In this document: piece after piece, positions 22,009 to 33,691 of the stretch
Layout: each line of letters starts with the position of its first letter
Position numbering within the stretch: the first letter of the stretch is position 1
DNA from: Coriolopsis trogii
Lineage: Eukaryota > Basidiomycota > Agaricomycetes > Polyporales > Polyporaceae
Length of the DNA: 64,000 nucleotides
Reading direction: 5' to 3'
NCBI GenBank assembly: GCA_020543525.1
Contig: JAHYIO010000033.1
Span: forward strand, 2,046,001 to 2,110,000
Program-made: the position numbers and the translations under genes
The notes under the pieces: generated by a model
The model's input: the letters and a program-made list of their open reading frames with translations, nothing else
What the model was told of the DNA's origin: nothing
Database searches by the model: none

Positions 22009-25000
22009 CAGGACGACTCGCCCCGACGCCGGGATCGTCTGAAATTTGGGACTATACTATTTCCTTTGTAACAATTGGCGAATCAAGAAAATCAGCATAT
22101 CTATTAACCGGTTACATCGAAAATGGCCCTAAGGTCGTCGGAATCAAGGCTCTGTTTGACTCAGGAGCCGATGCAACAATCATCAATCAACGGATCATTG
22201 ATCAATATCATCTACCCACAACTCGACTGCCCTACCCAATCCGATTTCGGAATGCGGACAATAGCATTAACACCATTGGAACAGTAACTCATCGACTGGA
22301 AACCAACTTCATTATTTGAGGTCACAGTCTACCTACCAATTTCTATGTTGCCAATCTCGGGAGAGACGATGCCATATTAGGGGTACCATGGATCAAGAAG
22401 TACAACCCCCAAATAGACTGGACAACCGGCATATTCCAATTCGATCCCAAATTAGTCAAAAGGCAACAAATGATCCGGGATTATCAGAAAAGACATGAAC
22501 CACCCCTAGGAGTACCCATGTGGGGATTGGAAACAACTTCCGTTTCCGGATCACAAGATGGAGTAATTGCCTATAACCAAATCGAGGCATGGGAAGAGGA
22601 AGACCGATGGAGTCAATCTGGAAGTGCAACTATCGGAAAACTATGGAAGAAGCAAAACCAGGCTAGCCTGTTCATCAACCGAGTCACCAAAGCAACGGAA
22701 CTGGCCGTTCAAGCGATGCAAAATAAAAACACACGAGATCCGAAAGAATTCCTGCCAGAATATCTTTACCAATACAAATACATTTTCGAAAAGAAGTCAG
22801 CCGAACGGTTCCCAGACGCAAGACCATGGGACCATGCAATAGATCTAAAACCGGAGTTCAAACCGAAGGATTGCAAAATATATCCATTATCCCTAACGGA
22901 GCGAAAGGAACTCGACAAATTTATAGATGAAAATCTAGCCAAAGGATATATCCGACCATCCAAGTCACCCATGGCTTCCCCTTTTTTCTTTGTCCAGAAA
23001 AAGGATGGAAGCATGCAGCCAATTCAAGATTATCGTTATCTAAATGATGGAACAATAAAAAACGTATATCTGTTACCGCTAATCTCAGACCTAACAGATC
23101 AATTGGCAGAAGCCAAAGTTTTCTCCAAACTAGACGTACGAGCCAGATACAATAATGTTCGCATCAAAAATGGGGACCAGTGGAAAGCAGCATTCAAAAC
23201 GCCAAGAGGACTATTTGAGCCCACAGTTATGTTCTTTGGGTTATGCAACGCGCCAGCCACATTCCAAGCCATGATGAACGACATTTTTCGGGATTACCTA
23301 TCTGAAGGATGGATAGTAATCTACATGGACGACATACTAATATTCTCTCAAACTATTCCAGAACATCGGAAAAGAACCAAACTAGTAATCAAAAGACTCG
23401 GAGAACATGATCTATACCTCAAAGCAGAGAAATGCGAATTCGAGGTAACAGAAGTTGAATTTCTAGGAGCAATCATCAAACCAGGACAAATCGCGATGGA
23501 CCCAGTTAAACTCGAAGGTCTAGCCCAATGGCCAATACCAACTACCGTCAAACAAGTGCAAAGTTTCTTAGGGTTTGGGAACTTCTACAGAAGATTCATT
23601 CAGAACTATTCCCATCTGGCAAAACCACTAACCGAACTGACAAGGAGAGGGCAAAAGTTTGAATGGTCACAAGAATGCCAAAAAGCGTTTGATACACTCA
23701 AGGCCAAATTGCAAGAAGCACCTATCCTACAAATACCCGATGTCGAAAGACCATTCCAAATTGAATGTGATGCCTCCAAAGTGGCAACAGGGGCAGTATT
23801 ACAACAATTAGGAACTGACGGGTTGTGGCACCCTTGCGCCTATCTCTCTAAAACATTTTCTGAACCAGAAAGAAATTATCAAATCTACGACAGGGAATTA
23901 CTAGCGATCATCCGAGCACTGGAAGCATGGAGACATTACCTTCAAGGCGCAAAACATCCAGTGCAAATCCTATCGGACCATAAGAATTTGACTTACTTCA
24001 GATCAGCACAGAAATTAAACCGACGACAAGCAAGATGGAGTCTATATTTGTCACAATTCAATGTCCAATTAATACACCAACCAGGCAAAATAATAACTCA
24101 AGCGGATGCTCTGTCAAGAAGAGCGGACCATGACCCAGGGAACCATGACAACGAGGAAGTAACCTTGCTACCTAACGAATTATTTGTCAACAGCATCAAT
24201 ATCGAACTACAAGAAAGAATTCGAGATACAACATCAAGGGATCACATAGTCATGGAATCCACAAACAACCTGTGGCATCTCAAGAAGAAACCGCTTATTG
24301 GCAACAATGAAGATTGGAAAATGGACGACGGCATCGTGATGTTTAAGGGGAGGGTATACGTACCACCAAATCTTGATCTCCGACAAGAAGTGGTCAGACT
24401 GCATCACGATCCCGCAGTAATGGGACATCCAGGCATCCAGAAAACGTACGAACTGGCATCAAGAGAATATTGGTGGCCGGATATGCGCCACTTCGTCACC
24501 CAATATGTCAAAGGATGTGCGACTTGTCAAACAGCAAAAGTCAACACACATCCTACCAAAACTGGATTAATGCCGATTCCACATGCACACAATCTTCGAC
24601 CATTCAGTACTATCACCATGGATTACGTCACAGCTCTACCAGAATCCAATGGCTTCAATGCAATACAAGTGGTAGTTGATCATGACGTAACCAAAGCTAT
24701 TGTGTTGACAGCATGCACCAAAGAAACCAGTGCCATGGACACAGCCAAGATGCTAGAGCAAGACGTATACAAACAATTCGGTTTACCAGACCGAATTATC
24801 TCCGATAGAGGCCCTCAATTCATTTCACAAGCATATCAAGAATTAAATACTCTAATCGGAGTAAAAGGAGTATTAAGCACATCACACCATTACGTATATA
24901 CTGTGGAAACTACCCGGACACATGGAGCGACAAATTAGCGCAATTCGAATTTGCACACAATCACCGCACTCATTCAGTCACCCATCGATCACCATTTGGA

Positions 25001-25603
25001 TTACTCATGGGATATCAACCGAAGGCTATACCAACGACCAAGCCAGCGATAAAACACCCTAGCACGGAGGAAAGATTAGCCGACCTGCAGGAACAACGTA
25101 AACAAGCTCTGGCAAGCCATGACAAAGCCAATTTAGCCATGGCCAAACAATATGCAGGGGGCAACTATGAGTTCAAAAAAGAAGACAAAGTCTACCTTGA
25201 ATCCACAAATCTCAAATTACCGTACCCGAATCGGAAACTAGCACCAAAACGAGAAGGACCCTTTATAATCGACGACGTAATGGGACCTGTCACAGTGCGA
25301 CTTCGATTACCCAAAACATGGAAGATTCACCCGGTGTTCCATGTGGCATTACTCACCCCATATCACGAAACAGTGGAACACGGGCTGAATTACCAATCCC
25401 CACCACCGGAAATTATCGGCGGAGAAGAAGAATGGGAAATAGAAGCAATCATTAATCATCGGAAACCGGCCAGAGGCGGAGTCCAATACTTAGTCACATG
25501 GAAGGGTTAGCCTTCTTATGAGAACCAATGGCTATGGGAAAAGGACCTTAAACACGCACAAACAATCCTAAAAGCCTATAAGAAGCAACACAAAATGGCC
25601 TGA
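22005..25603 (+). pseudogene. pol: pol of chromovirus A: PR-RT-RNase H-IN-chromodomain
   Basis: Overlaps the end of gag by 4 bp in another frame, so frameshifting or re-initiation would be needed. Protease: LFDSGADATIIN with the catalytic Asp codon at 22158. RT: FFVQKKDGSMQPIQDYRYLN, FGLCNAPATFQ and YMDD at 22322 plus 1000 (23322-23333). RNase H: FQIECDASKVATGAVLQQ, YDRELLAI and DHKNL. Integrase: HHCC zinc domain (HHDPAVMGHPG...CATCQ) and core Asp in TMDYVTAL and SDRGPQF. A deletion with a frame change near 24890-24905 removes the ERVNQE segment with the catalytic Glu. Coding then resumes in another frame (TWSDKLAQFEFAHNH) and ends in a chromodomain (EWEIEAIINHRKP...YLVTWKG, stop 25508-25510, then PSYENQW). 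Another stop is at 22317-22319, probably from CGA. The RT and RNase H residues look intact; integrase is inactive. Confidence 0.95.
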
Positions 25604-26649
25604 ATGAAACCATGTCCCACTTTTCTTTTCCATCTACCATTCCGGGGGAACTCCAATACCCTGACTACGACGCTCCCCCAAGTCCTCCTTATAATCCTAC
25701 TCCTCTTCCCCCTCCAACAAGCCCTCGATATTTCCCTACCTCCCCAGAACCTTCAACCTTCACAGCTCCCCGTCTTCCCACAGCCTCCTCTTCTCGTCTC
25801 GACACGGCTCCCCTCCCCACTCGACCTATCCCTATTCATTCTTTTTTATCTGATTTTATACCTCCTCCCCCTTTTCCACCTGTCCTCCCAGCTTCGACCT
25901 CTCGCCAACCGAACCCCCATTCCCACTTCAATCCTCCTCCATCTCCAGATCAATTCGTCGACCTCCCCAACCTCGAACGTATCCCCGGCCTCACCATTAC
26001 CCATGACCACGATGCCCCACCAGCAACCCCAACAGAACCAGCAACAACCCCAGAACTCCCGCAACCGCCGCCGCAACCGCAACAACCGCAACCGCAACAA
26101 CAACCACCCCCGTTCTTCCTCCCCCCCGAGTTCTATTGATTCACACACGCACTCGTCCATCTCATGGCAACCGCCCACACCCTCATTTATTCACTCCAGT
26201 CGCAATCTGCTCCCCTCTTACAACCACCTCCCTCACCCCCAAACTGGGTTGTACAGCGACGGGACTCTCCACAACCAGGTGGGGTGGGTGCTGGCGCACC
26301 CGGACTTGGAGGGAACGGTGGAGGCGCGGTTGATCGAGTACCCCGCGGCTCTCCGGTGGGTGCAAGCCTATCAGGAGTATGTACACATCGGGCCGGGGAT
26401 CCAACAAGGGATCCTACTGGCCGAGAATTCGGGGGCGAATCAGAGGCACGTCCTGGCGGCCCTGGAGGACGCCTACGCGCGACTCGTCCGAGTCGCCGAA
26501 GACGTGCTGCGGCACCTCGCAGTGCACCCCTACATCACTTAGGCGTTAGGGGACTTACTGCCGAGGAGACCCTGGGGGGGGATCGCCCATGGAAACGTTG
26601 TCGACGGGGTGACGAGGATCAACACTCGTCGTCTTCCTCTGAACAATAA
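25604..26649 (+). CDS. Extra ORF between pol and 3' LTR, function unknown
   Basis: An ATG directly follows the pol stop and opens 312 codons (25604-26542). A second ATG at 25612 opens 175 codons in another frame (to 26139) that looks more protein-like at its start (Pro-rich, PDYDAPPSPPYNP). The likely product begins in the 25612 frame and shifts near 26000-26130 into the 25604 frame, whose C-terminal 95 residues look globular (TGLYSDGTLHNQVGW, HPDLEGTVEARLIEYPAALR, YARLVRVAEDVLRHLAVHPY). A third frame to 26649 ends in an acidic Ser tail. This is the env position, but there is no signal peptide or clear membrane anchor in the plausible frame. From about 26270 it is strikingly GC- and CpG-rich compared with pol. 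I do not recognise the family. Confidence 0.5.
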
Positions 26650-26867
26650 TGGGTGGGGCGTTCTGGAGAACAGATGGGACGAGGCAGCCGCAAACAACGT
26701 GACTTGGAAGTCGTTGGACAGCAACGCGACGAACATCGAGGTCAACAATGACGACCTCCTAGAACAACACAACGCTCAAACCGACGCCACGTTTCTTGAT
26801 AGCAATGCAGCGCCGTCAATGGACGACGTCGACCAGGTCTAGTACGCCTCTGGGGACCATCGGTCTT

Positions 26868-26880
26868 GAGAGGGGGGTAA
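26868..26880 (+). promoter_or_regulatory. Polypurine tract of chromovirus A
   Basis: GAGAGGGGGGTAA immediately before the 3' LTR; the expected primer for plus-strand DNA synthesis. Confidence 0.85.
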
Positions 26881-27368
26881 TGTTACAACTTACCCTTACT
26901 TCTGACCAGTATCGTCTTGTTCCTTACCATTTCGTCACGTCCTCTGTCCCTTGTCGTCATCCTGCTTACTCTTCGTCTTCCCGCATGCATCGTTCGTCTT
27001 TTCGTCATCACCTTTACATATGCTTAATCATCTTTGCTATCTATATCTCCTTGCTCAGTCAGCCCATCTATATATAAACCCAGATCTGTCAGCTTAGCTA
27101 TATATAACCCCCGCTCAGTCATCCGCAGCCTCATGACTCCGTTTCTATGGTACTGCCACGACACTATACCGTTTATGGCAGAATACGTTGTACTATATAT
27201 AATAGCCGAGGTTTCCATCAAGGAACCCCAGCTTTGATCTCCTCGTTTACCTAATCTGTACCATCAGACTTCCGAATAGAACGGTGTTCTATTCGATCTC
27301 CATATCTTTGCGACATCTTGCTACGCGCTCGAAGGCCGTAGCATCCCTCACTTAGACCGATCTTAACA
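26881..27368 (+). mobile_element. 3' LTR of chromovirus A
   Basis: 488 bp, same ends as the 5' LTR. The 13 differences from the 5' LTR are all transitions. At four of these sites the 3' copy carries the derived (CpG-lost or A) state and at nine the 5' copy does. Confidence 0.97.
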
Positions 27369-27474
27369 GGCGTAAGGTAGTCAATATTGGGGCTTAAGTC
27401 TATTCAATCATCAAATATATTGTGTTGGTCCTACATCTAGTATACAGAGAGAGAACAATTGGACTGGGAAGTAT

Positions 27475-29190
27475 GAGGACATGGACATGGACAAGGACAA
27501 GGAGAGACAAGTTGCATACCTTGTTGCTCTCACGGTTCTCATCCTTATCCTTGCCCAATTGTGCTTACGGTCATGGCCATGGGCATGCCCATTGGACTTG
27601 TGCTGTGGTCATGGCTGTGGTTGTGGTCATGGTCCTCATCGCAGTCCTTGTGGTGTCTGCTGTAGTGGTTGTGGTTGTGCTGTAGTGGTGCCCATGTCTG
27701 TGTCTGTGTCCTTGCCCATGCCCGTGGTCATGGTCATACCCATTGTCGTGGTCGTGCCCATTGTTGTGTCCATATTTGTGCATGTGCCCACGTCCACGCC
27801 CACATCTGTGCCCATGGTTGTGCCCATGGCCATGTCCATGTCCATGTCCGTGCCCATGGCCATATCCATGGTCATGGTCGTGGTCATGGCCATGGTGGCA
27901 GTCATGGTCATGATCGTGGTTGCAGTCATAGTTGTGGTGTCCGTGTCCGTGTCTATGCACATGCCCATGCATGCGGACCTTGTCCTGGTCATAGCCACGG
28001 TCGTGACTATCATCGTGGTTGTGGTCCTAGCCCTCGTCTCAGGCATGCAAGCTGTCTTCATCGTGGGTGTGAGTGTGGTCGTGGTTGAGGCCATGGGTGT
28101 GGGGAGGGTCGTGGTTGAGGTTGTGGGTATGGTTGTGGCCCAGGTCATGAGCATGGTGCTTGTCCCTGCCCTTGTTTCTCCTCGGTGCAGTACTTGTCCC
28201 AGCCTTCGTTTTAGCCCACACCCATGCCCTCATCCTCATCCCAGACCATGCTCACGTTCCCACCACCCCTGCTCTTGTCCCCATTGCTCCCACCCTTGTC
28301 CTCGTCATGATCGTGATTGCAGTCACAGTCATGGCAGTGGTTGGGGTCTGAGTGGTAGTCATGGCCAAGAGCGAGTGAGAAACTAAATGAGAAAGAGAGC
28401 AAGCGAGGGCATGGGCAATAGGAGTGGGGATGGCGAGAGTGGAGAGAGCAAGAGCAGCGAGCACAGCAGAGCGGAGAGGCCAAGTCTGAAGTGCCTGAGT
28501 GGTCAAGTCACATGAGCTTGCAAAGGGTGCTTGTGACTTTGCCTCACTGGCACACGACTCTTTTGTCCTCTCCCTTTGTGCTTGCCGCCTCTGGTCTCTC
28601 CACTCTCTCTTGTCAGCCTCTCTCTTGTCACCTTCTCTCTCATTGCCCTTGCTCTCAGCTCTGCTCTTGCTCCCTTTGCCCAGCTCGGTCTTGTCTCCCT
28701 CTCTGGTGAGTACTAATATTGTTCCTCCTGCTCCTGTCCCCATCCTTTCCATTTCAAGCCAAAGTCCCCCGGAGACACTGGGAAGCGCACACATGCTCCC
28801 CTCTCACGAGTTGTACCCACATTCCTCGCCTGGGAAGTCTATCCGGTGCCTGTGCTGCTGTCTCTCACTTCGTTCCCATTATTGACAATGAGTTCCCTTT
28901 ATGCACACAGGTGGCCGACACTTAGTTCTGCACTGCCACCTTCCACATGCAGTTTGCCTCTCTCTCTCTCCCACTCTCTCCTCTCTCTCTCCTTCTCTCT
29001 CCACTCTCTCTCCCACTCTCTCCTCAGCACACACAAAGCCTGCTCGGTCACAATGACACTGTCAGGATGCATCCTGCTCCTGCTCCTTAACCGATCTGAC
29101 TCCTCCAACAAGTCTCTCTCCTGCTCTCTCCTCTCTGCCCTGCTCACTCCTCTCACTGTCACCTCTTGCTTTGTCTTGTCTTGAACTCTC
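27475..29190. repeat. E2: low-complexity core of the D4-D5 element
   Basis: 27475-28360 is an array of CCATGGTCATGG / GTCCATGCCC-type units. GA-rich sequence follows to 28470, then the module CCAAGTCTGAAGTGCCTGAG (28479) and CTTGTGACTTTGCCTCACT (28530), then CT-rich sequence with (TC)n runs at about 28955-29030. Open frames of 130-300 codons on both strands (His/Gly/Asp-, Val/Met- or Thr/Met-rich) are products of the array and should not be called genes. Confidence 0.7.
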
Positions 29191-29479
29191 CTCACCTCAC
29201 ACTTTCCTTGTTCATTTTTGTATTCTTGCCTCCCACACTTATGACTGACATCAAACCAAGAACAAACAAGGAAGGAGAGAACTCCACGATACTTAAGGAT
29301 GAGGTGGGCAAGGGAGACAGGGACCTGGACAACAATGACTATCTCTAATTTCACATGTACCTCTAGTACAATTGTCTGTAACATGGTAGTGATGTACACA
29401 ATGAAATATTTTGGTTCTTGTTGCACTCTATATATATATGTGCTGTTGCTTGTAGAAGGTGACCAAATAAGTATCAAAA

Positions 29480-29707
29480 TGTGGCAGCTCTAACCTGCTC
29501 TCACTAAATTCTGAGGCACTCTGGGATGCTCTCAGTGTCTCTGAGAGACAACCTACCTGGGTTACCTTGGCCTCAGAGTGGCTCTGGCTGTCTCTGGCAT
29601 CTCTGGGTCTCTTGGTGCTCTCAGGTGCTCTCAGGTGCCCTGAGGCACTCTCAGGGTGCCTCAGAGCTGGGCAGCACCACTCAGCGCTGGATGGCTTTTT
29701 TCTGATG
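29480..29707 (+). repeat. D repeat, copy D5
   Basis: Best-preserved D copy: CTCTGGGATGCTCTCAGTG, GGTTACCTTGGCCTCAGAG, GCACCACTCAGCGCTGG, outer end TTTTTTCTGATG. Confidence 0.8.
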
Positions 29708-30040
29708 GAGTTCGGAGGCATGTAATCATATTAGAGGTACAAGGAGAGGGTGGAAGACCTATGCAATGCCTAAGTTCTGCAAAACCCATTAGACGCTGAT
29801 GGTAAACAAATGGCAACTCATCTAAAACTGCCTTCCCCTCTCTCACTGACTCTAGGCTGGCATTCGGCCAAGATTTGTGCCATGGCTTCACGAGAAATAT
29901 ACAACACAGGTATGTGAATGTTTTTATGTATTGGAAGTTCAATTACATTGTATAGGCGATGTGATATCAATACATACAAACTGGCAAATTGCACATACCT
30001 GTAGTGAGTATGAATTTGGGATTAATTAATATTTGGCAGC

Positions 30041-30523
30041 TTGGATAATCACATGGTGAAGACTAATGTCGCCAACCAGGTCACATCCGGATACTATCTC
30101 ACTTCACTATTTGCATATCTCAATCACATGTACAGGTTCATGCGCCTGTTTGTTCATATCCATCAACAAGTCCCATCTAAAGCTCAAGCAAAAATTGACT
30201 ACAAGAAACTCCAGGAGTACCTCTCCATTCTTGACAAGAATGGCCAATGTATTCACCCTGAGTCCTGGCAGTTCTGGCCTGATTCTATCAAAGTATTCTC
30301 ACGGTGGAATTGCAACAGAGCTGGCACAACAGCTAGGTGGACAGTGCACAAGGACAAACAAGGAAAGAATATTCCCCATGTAGTCCACCTCATGCATTAC
30401 AGAGGAAGTAAGACCTTCTCAATATTCTCAGGGCATACCCTTACTTTTTGGCTTAACAAAAAAAAAGTAATCCTCCTAGGGAAAGAAGGCAAAAGGTGGT
30501 GCCTTTACTTGCAACATCACTAG
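30041..30523 (+). CDS. Uncharacterised 160-codon ORF
   Basis: Opens MDNHMVKTNVANQVTSGYYL and ends WCLYLQHH. A possible intron (GTATGTG...GGCAG) precedes it at about 29915-30039, and sequence upstream (FTRNIQHR) could be an earlier exon. Trp- and Tyr-rich with no motif I recognise. It sits between D5 and solo LTR C1, so it is probably the remains of a transposon gene. Support is length and composition only. Confidence 0.3.
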   Translation: MDNHMVKTNVANQVTSGYYLTSLFAYLNHMYRFMRLFVHIHQQVPSKAQAKIDYKKLQEYLSILDKNGQCIHPESWQFWPDSIKVFSRWNCNRAGTTARWTVHKDKQGKNIPHVVHLMHYRGSKTFSIFSGHTLTFWLNKKKVILLGKEGKRWCLYLQHH

Positions 30524-30624
30524 CAAGAAGTTGACAAAACGTAAACACAGTGAGTGTATGAGCGATTTGATCAGACATAACAAGCATGCCTTAAATTTCC
30601 TCAGTCACACATTGGACTTGCAGT

Positions 30625-30966
30625 TGTTATGACCATAGGTCTCCCGGACTCTATCATTTCCTTTCCCAATTGCTAGTACCCATAGTTGCCTTATTCAGAC
30701 TTCCTTTTGTTCTCTACTCCTGCACTGAGCACTATTGTTCTCCATAGTATATAAGACCATGCACGCTACCTAGGGATACCAGTTTTGACCTTTTGTCCCC
30801 AGGTGAGCCCCTCTGTATTTCGCTCCGTAGATACTTTGCTCAATACACTTGTTCCCAGCCTGTTCGTCGCGCTCTCGCTCTGCCTTGCTGCTCAAGGTCT
30901 CGTCTCTCTTGTGTCCCTGCTCATCTTGTCTGTCTCCCTTGCCTGCCTTGACAATCAGTCGTAACA
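30625..30966 (+). mobile_element. Solo LTR, family C, copy 1 (342 bp)
   Basis: TGTTATGACC...CAGTCGTAACA with perfect duplication GCAGT (30620-30624, 30967-30971). TATA-like AGTATATAAG near 30747. Other copies of identical length are at 48387-48728 (reverse) and 62953-63294. Confidence 0.93.
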
Positions 30967-30971
30967 GCAGT

Positions 30972-32815
30972 ATCTTGCCATCAGAGCAACTCCAAGGTGC
31001 ATAGCCTGTCCATCTATACCTTTTTAAGTGGCGGTATACCTGCTATGCCTTCCAGAGGTATGTATGTGCAGAATATTATTACTCTTCCTTATCTCACATT
31101 GGTGCCTAGCACGTGTACTACCTGGTATGGGTTTCACACCTAACAAAAAGGCTAGAAAGGCCAAGCCTCCTCATCCTAACGCCATTCTATCGTGCACATT
31201 ATTAGATATGCATGAGAAGGTGAGCTGGAGTGGAGCAGATGACAGTGAGTTTTCAGTTATTTGAAGTTTCAGCTGCTAATGTGTATCTTTGCTCTCCATA
31301 CTCCTCTCTCAGCAGAGGAAAAAGTCTTGTTTCCCACTAGTATGTATGTTCCTTATATAAGCTTCTGGGCTAGATACTATTTGTAACACTACTATATCCT
31401 ATAGAATGCTTATATGCTGAATAGTCTTGTGAAATATTGTAACTAACAAACAAATGACACTTTTGTTTCATTGCTATAATATATCTATAGCAGAACTATT
31501 AATAAAAGTTGTGTAAGAAATAACTAGCAGAGTAGGCCATGTTGCATGTACAAACACCACATTGCAGTCATGTGATACAATGTTCAACTTTCAGGACACC
31601 CATGTTGAACATCCATCTTGACTCCTACCTTTGCTAGCAAAACTTTATACCTACCAATGCTCCCACTCTATTCTTACCTGACTTGCTATAATATGGTACC
31701 CTGGTTATGGCTTTATGCTTTGCTTCGGAGTTTTATACTCAGTGCCATGCTAGTGGGAACATGGCCAACACAAAGGCGATGTTTGTACATGGTAAACAAG
31801 AGTATAGCCAAGTCCTTTAGGGGGCAGTACTCCCTTTTACTTCTTCTATCTTCTCATTTAATTCACAAATGCTGTATATAGTGGTTTACAATGTTGTGCC
31901 TGATACAGGCAGGGTTCTAGCAGATAGTCTTATAAGCAAATCTGCGGCCTGTATGGGCAGGGTTGTGGCAGATACCCTTAATAGCAAATCTTTGTCCAAC
32001 AATCCCAGCACATTAACTGTTGAGGATTTGGGCACATTGACTGGGACCAGAAGTATCTCCTAATATCTTTGGCTGTACAGATCAGTCCTATTGGAGCTTG
32101 ACATATACTATAGTGACCAATTACCAGATGATACAGCTTTATTGTGCTAGACAAGTCTATCATTCTCATGACTTTAACATTATGCTTGAAAGGATTTATT
32201 ATCAGACAAAGATCAAACAAATATACACAACATACAATGATCAGAATAACTTATATAAATGCTTACAACAAATGGGAGGAACAACAGAATTAAAGGGCAG
32301 AAACTGTGCCAAGATCTGGTTGACAAATAAGTTGAATAGTTTGTTATCAGGAATTATATAAAAATTAAATACAATTATGAGTTTGCAGGATATGCTCAGT
32401 TTGCAGGATGTGCTCCTGTCTCATTATTTAAGACTTCTATATAGACACCTGCATACCTCTGAATTTGCTGTATGCCAAACTAACTAAGTCACAACTTCTT
32501 ATAATTACCATATGTCATTCCATTTCTGGTGTATATTTATGAATGTCCAAAGAAACAATGGTACTTATTATTGCAAAAACATCATTGCACAACTTGCATA
32601 GATTTTCTTATAGTATTTATGCTAGTTAAGCTGGCAAAAAGCGCAGAAGAAAGATATTAGCAGGGGAAGCAAACTCATCCTAATCCAACCACAGTTGCTG
32701 AAAGCAATTTTCTACCAGCCTCTCTGAGTCATAAAAAGTTGCACCATATCATCTCTGATTATGCTACTGCTATATCTAAACATTTTTGAGTTTGCTTGTG
32801 AAGTATGTGAATTAT
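30972..32815. other. No recognisable gene
   Basis: AT-rich with only short frames (for example 31028-31264 and 31618-31881 plus). No repeat boundaries recognised. Confidence 0.4.
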
Positions 32816-32819
32816 TAAC

Positions 32820-33691
32820 AACATCTGTCAGATAATTGCGACCCCTTAAACCTATAGTATTTGATGAGAAGTTGTTAATAAGAGATAAAATAGTAACCCA
32901 TATGGAAAGGAAATTACCAAATGATCCTATTACTGATATACCTGGGCCTATCAAAGTTCCTAACTGTCAAGATATATATGTATGTCCTGCTTGGAAAGTT
33001 TGCAAGCTGGCAAACCATCTGTAGATAGCCTTGCCAATAGACTGTGGATAGGAGAGATACTTTCTGAGCTACAGGGGCTGAGCTGGACAGAAAAAATGAT
33101 CATTTTCAGAGTGGCACATATATGTGCATTGTAAAGGTTCATGTATCTAGTATGTCCAATATGAAGGCAAATGTTATGAGTCACTCCTTGCCAATGCCCA
33201 AGATCTATCAAGCATTACCCCCTTTATGCAGTGAGCTTGATGAAGTGCTAGCCTTTTTATATATTGGCCCTAATGCACCAACTCAAAAGAAGTATGGGAG
33301 AACACTGATGCTTGTAAGGCACAATAAAGTAGCCAAAGCACTAGAGTGGTTGAAAATGAACTATGGTGACTATGCAGATCTTGATATATCATACAAGAAA
33401 TATCTGGAAAATGAAGCCTCTGTAATTGTAAATTACACTCATAGTATAGCTACTACTAAAGATTCAGAATCTACTGCACTTAATGATGCAGAAGAGGATG
33501 AAGGTACTGAGCAAGGTGACTGTCCTTTCAAAGTTTATTGTAAGGCATATGAGTATAATTGGATGAGATTAGACAAGCCTGTATATTACTATATTGGATA
33601 TGTTGGAGCATGCATCTATTTGATGTGTGCCAATGTGATGATGGCACTCAGTCTTTCACCACATCCAATATATACTGCACTTCTCATATAG
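32820..33691 (+). pseudogene. Helitron-associated protein remnant (region preceding the helicase)
   Basis: Segments in order: DPITDIPGPIKVPNC (about 32925), ANRLWIGEILSELQGLSWTE (about 33030-33090), CIVKVHVSSM (33125), MPKIYQALPPLCSELDEVLA (about 33195), FLYIGPNAPTQKKYG, LVRHNKVAKALEWLKMNYGD, and ESTALNDAEEDEGTEQGDCP (about 33470). This follows the conserved order of the DUF6570-type region found N-terminal to Rep/helicase in fungal Helitrons. The frame changes near 33110 and no Rep HUH motif or PIF1-like helicase motif follows, so it is a truncated remnant. Helitron ends (TC...CTRR with hairpin) were not located. The family call is from memory of conserved blocks. Confidence 0.6.

Larger units (their letters stand above)
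19102..27368 (+). mobile_element. Complete Ty3/gypsy chromovirus, family A (8267 bp)
   Basis: Two 488 bp LTRs, perfect 5 bp duplication GGCGT (19097-19101, 27369-27373), a polypurine tract before the 3' LTR, and gag, protease, reverse transcriptase, RNase H, integrase and chromodomain in that order. The integrase-chromodomain order marks a chromovirus. The LTRs differ at 13 sites with no indels (about 97.3% identical). The coding region has several stops and an integrase deletion, so it cannot transpose on its own. Confidence 0.97.
18946..29707. mobile_element. D-E-D non-autonomous element interrupted by chromovirus A
   Basis: Left terminus D4 (18946-19070) begins CATCAGGAAAAACACTTCAG. Right terminus D5 (29480-29707) ends TTTTTTCTGATG. 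Between them are E2 (27475-29190) and the complete gypsy element at 19102-27368. Without gypsy and its duplication the element is about 2.5 kb. The flanking dinucleotides are GG and GA, one transition from a match. It carries no transposase gene, so it would depend on a copy such as the one at 7243-18657. Confidence 0.55.

Noticed and set aside
22316..22842. Separate small plus-strand ORFs within pol
   Set aside because: Shadows of the pol frame caused by the stop at 22317.
27481..28386. Long overlapping ORFs (up to 301 codons), including a His/Gly/Asp-rich one on the minus strand that looks like a metal-binding protein
   Set aside because: They arise from a degenerate CCATGGTC-type array that stays open in several frames on both strands; the same occurs in other E cores with different residues.
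18938..29715. An 8 bp duplication for the D4-D5 element, as expected for Zisupton
   Set aside because: CAATGTGG and GAGTTCGG do not match; only the 2 bp hypothesis has support.
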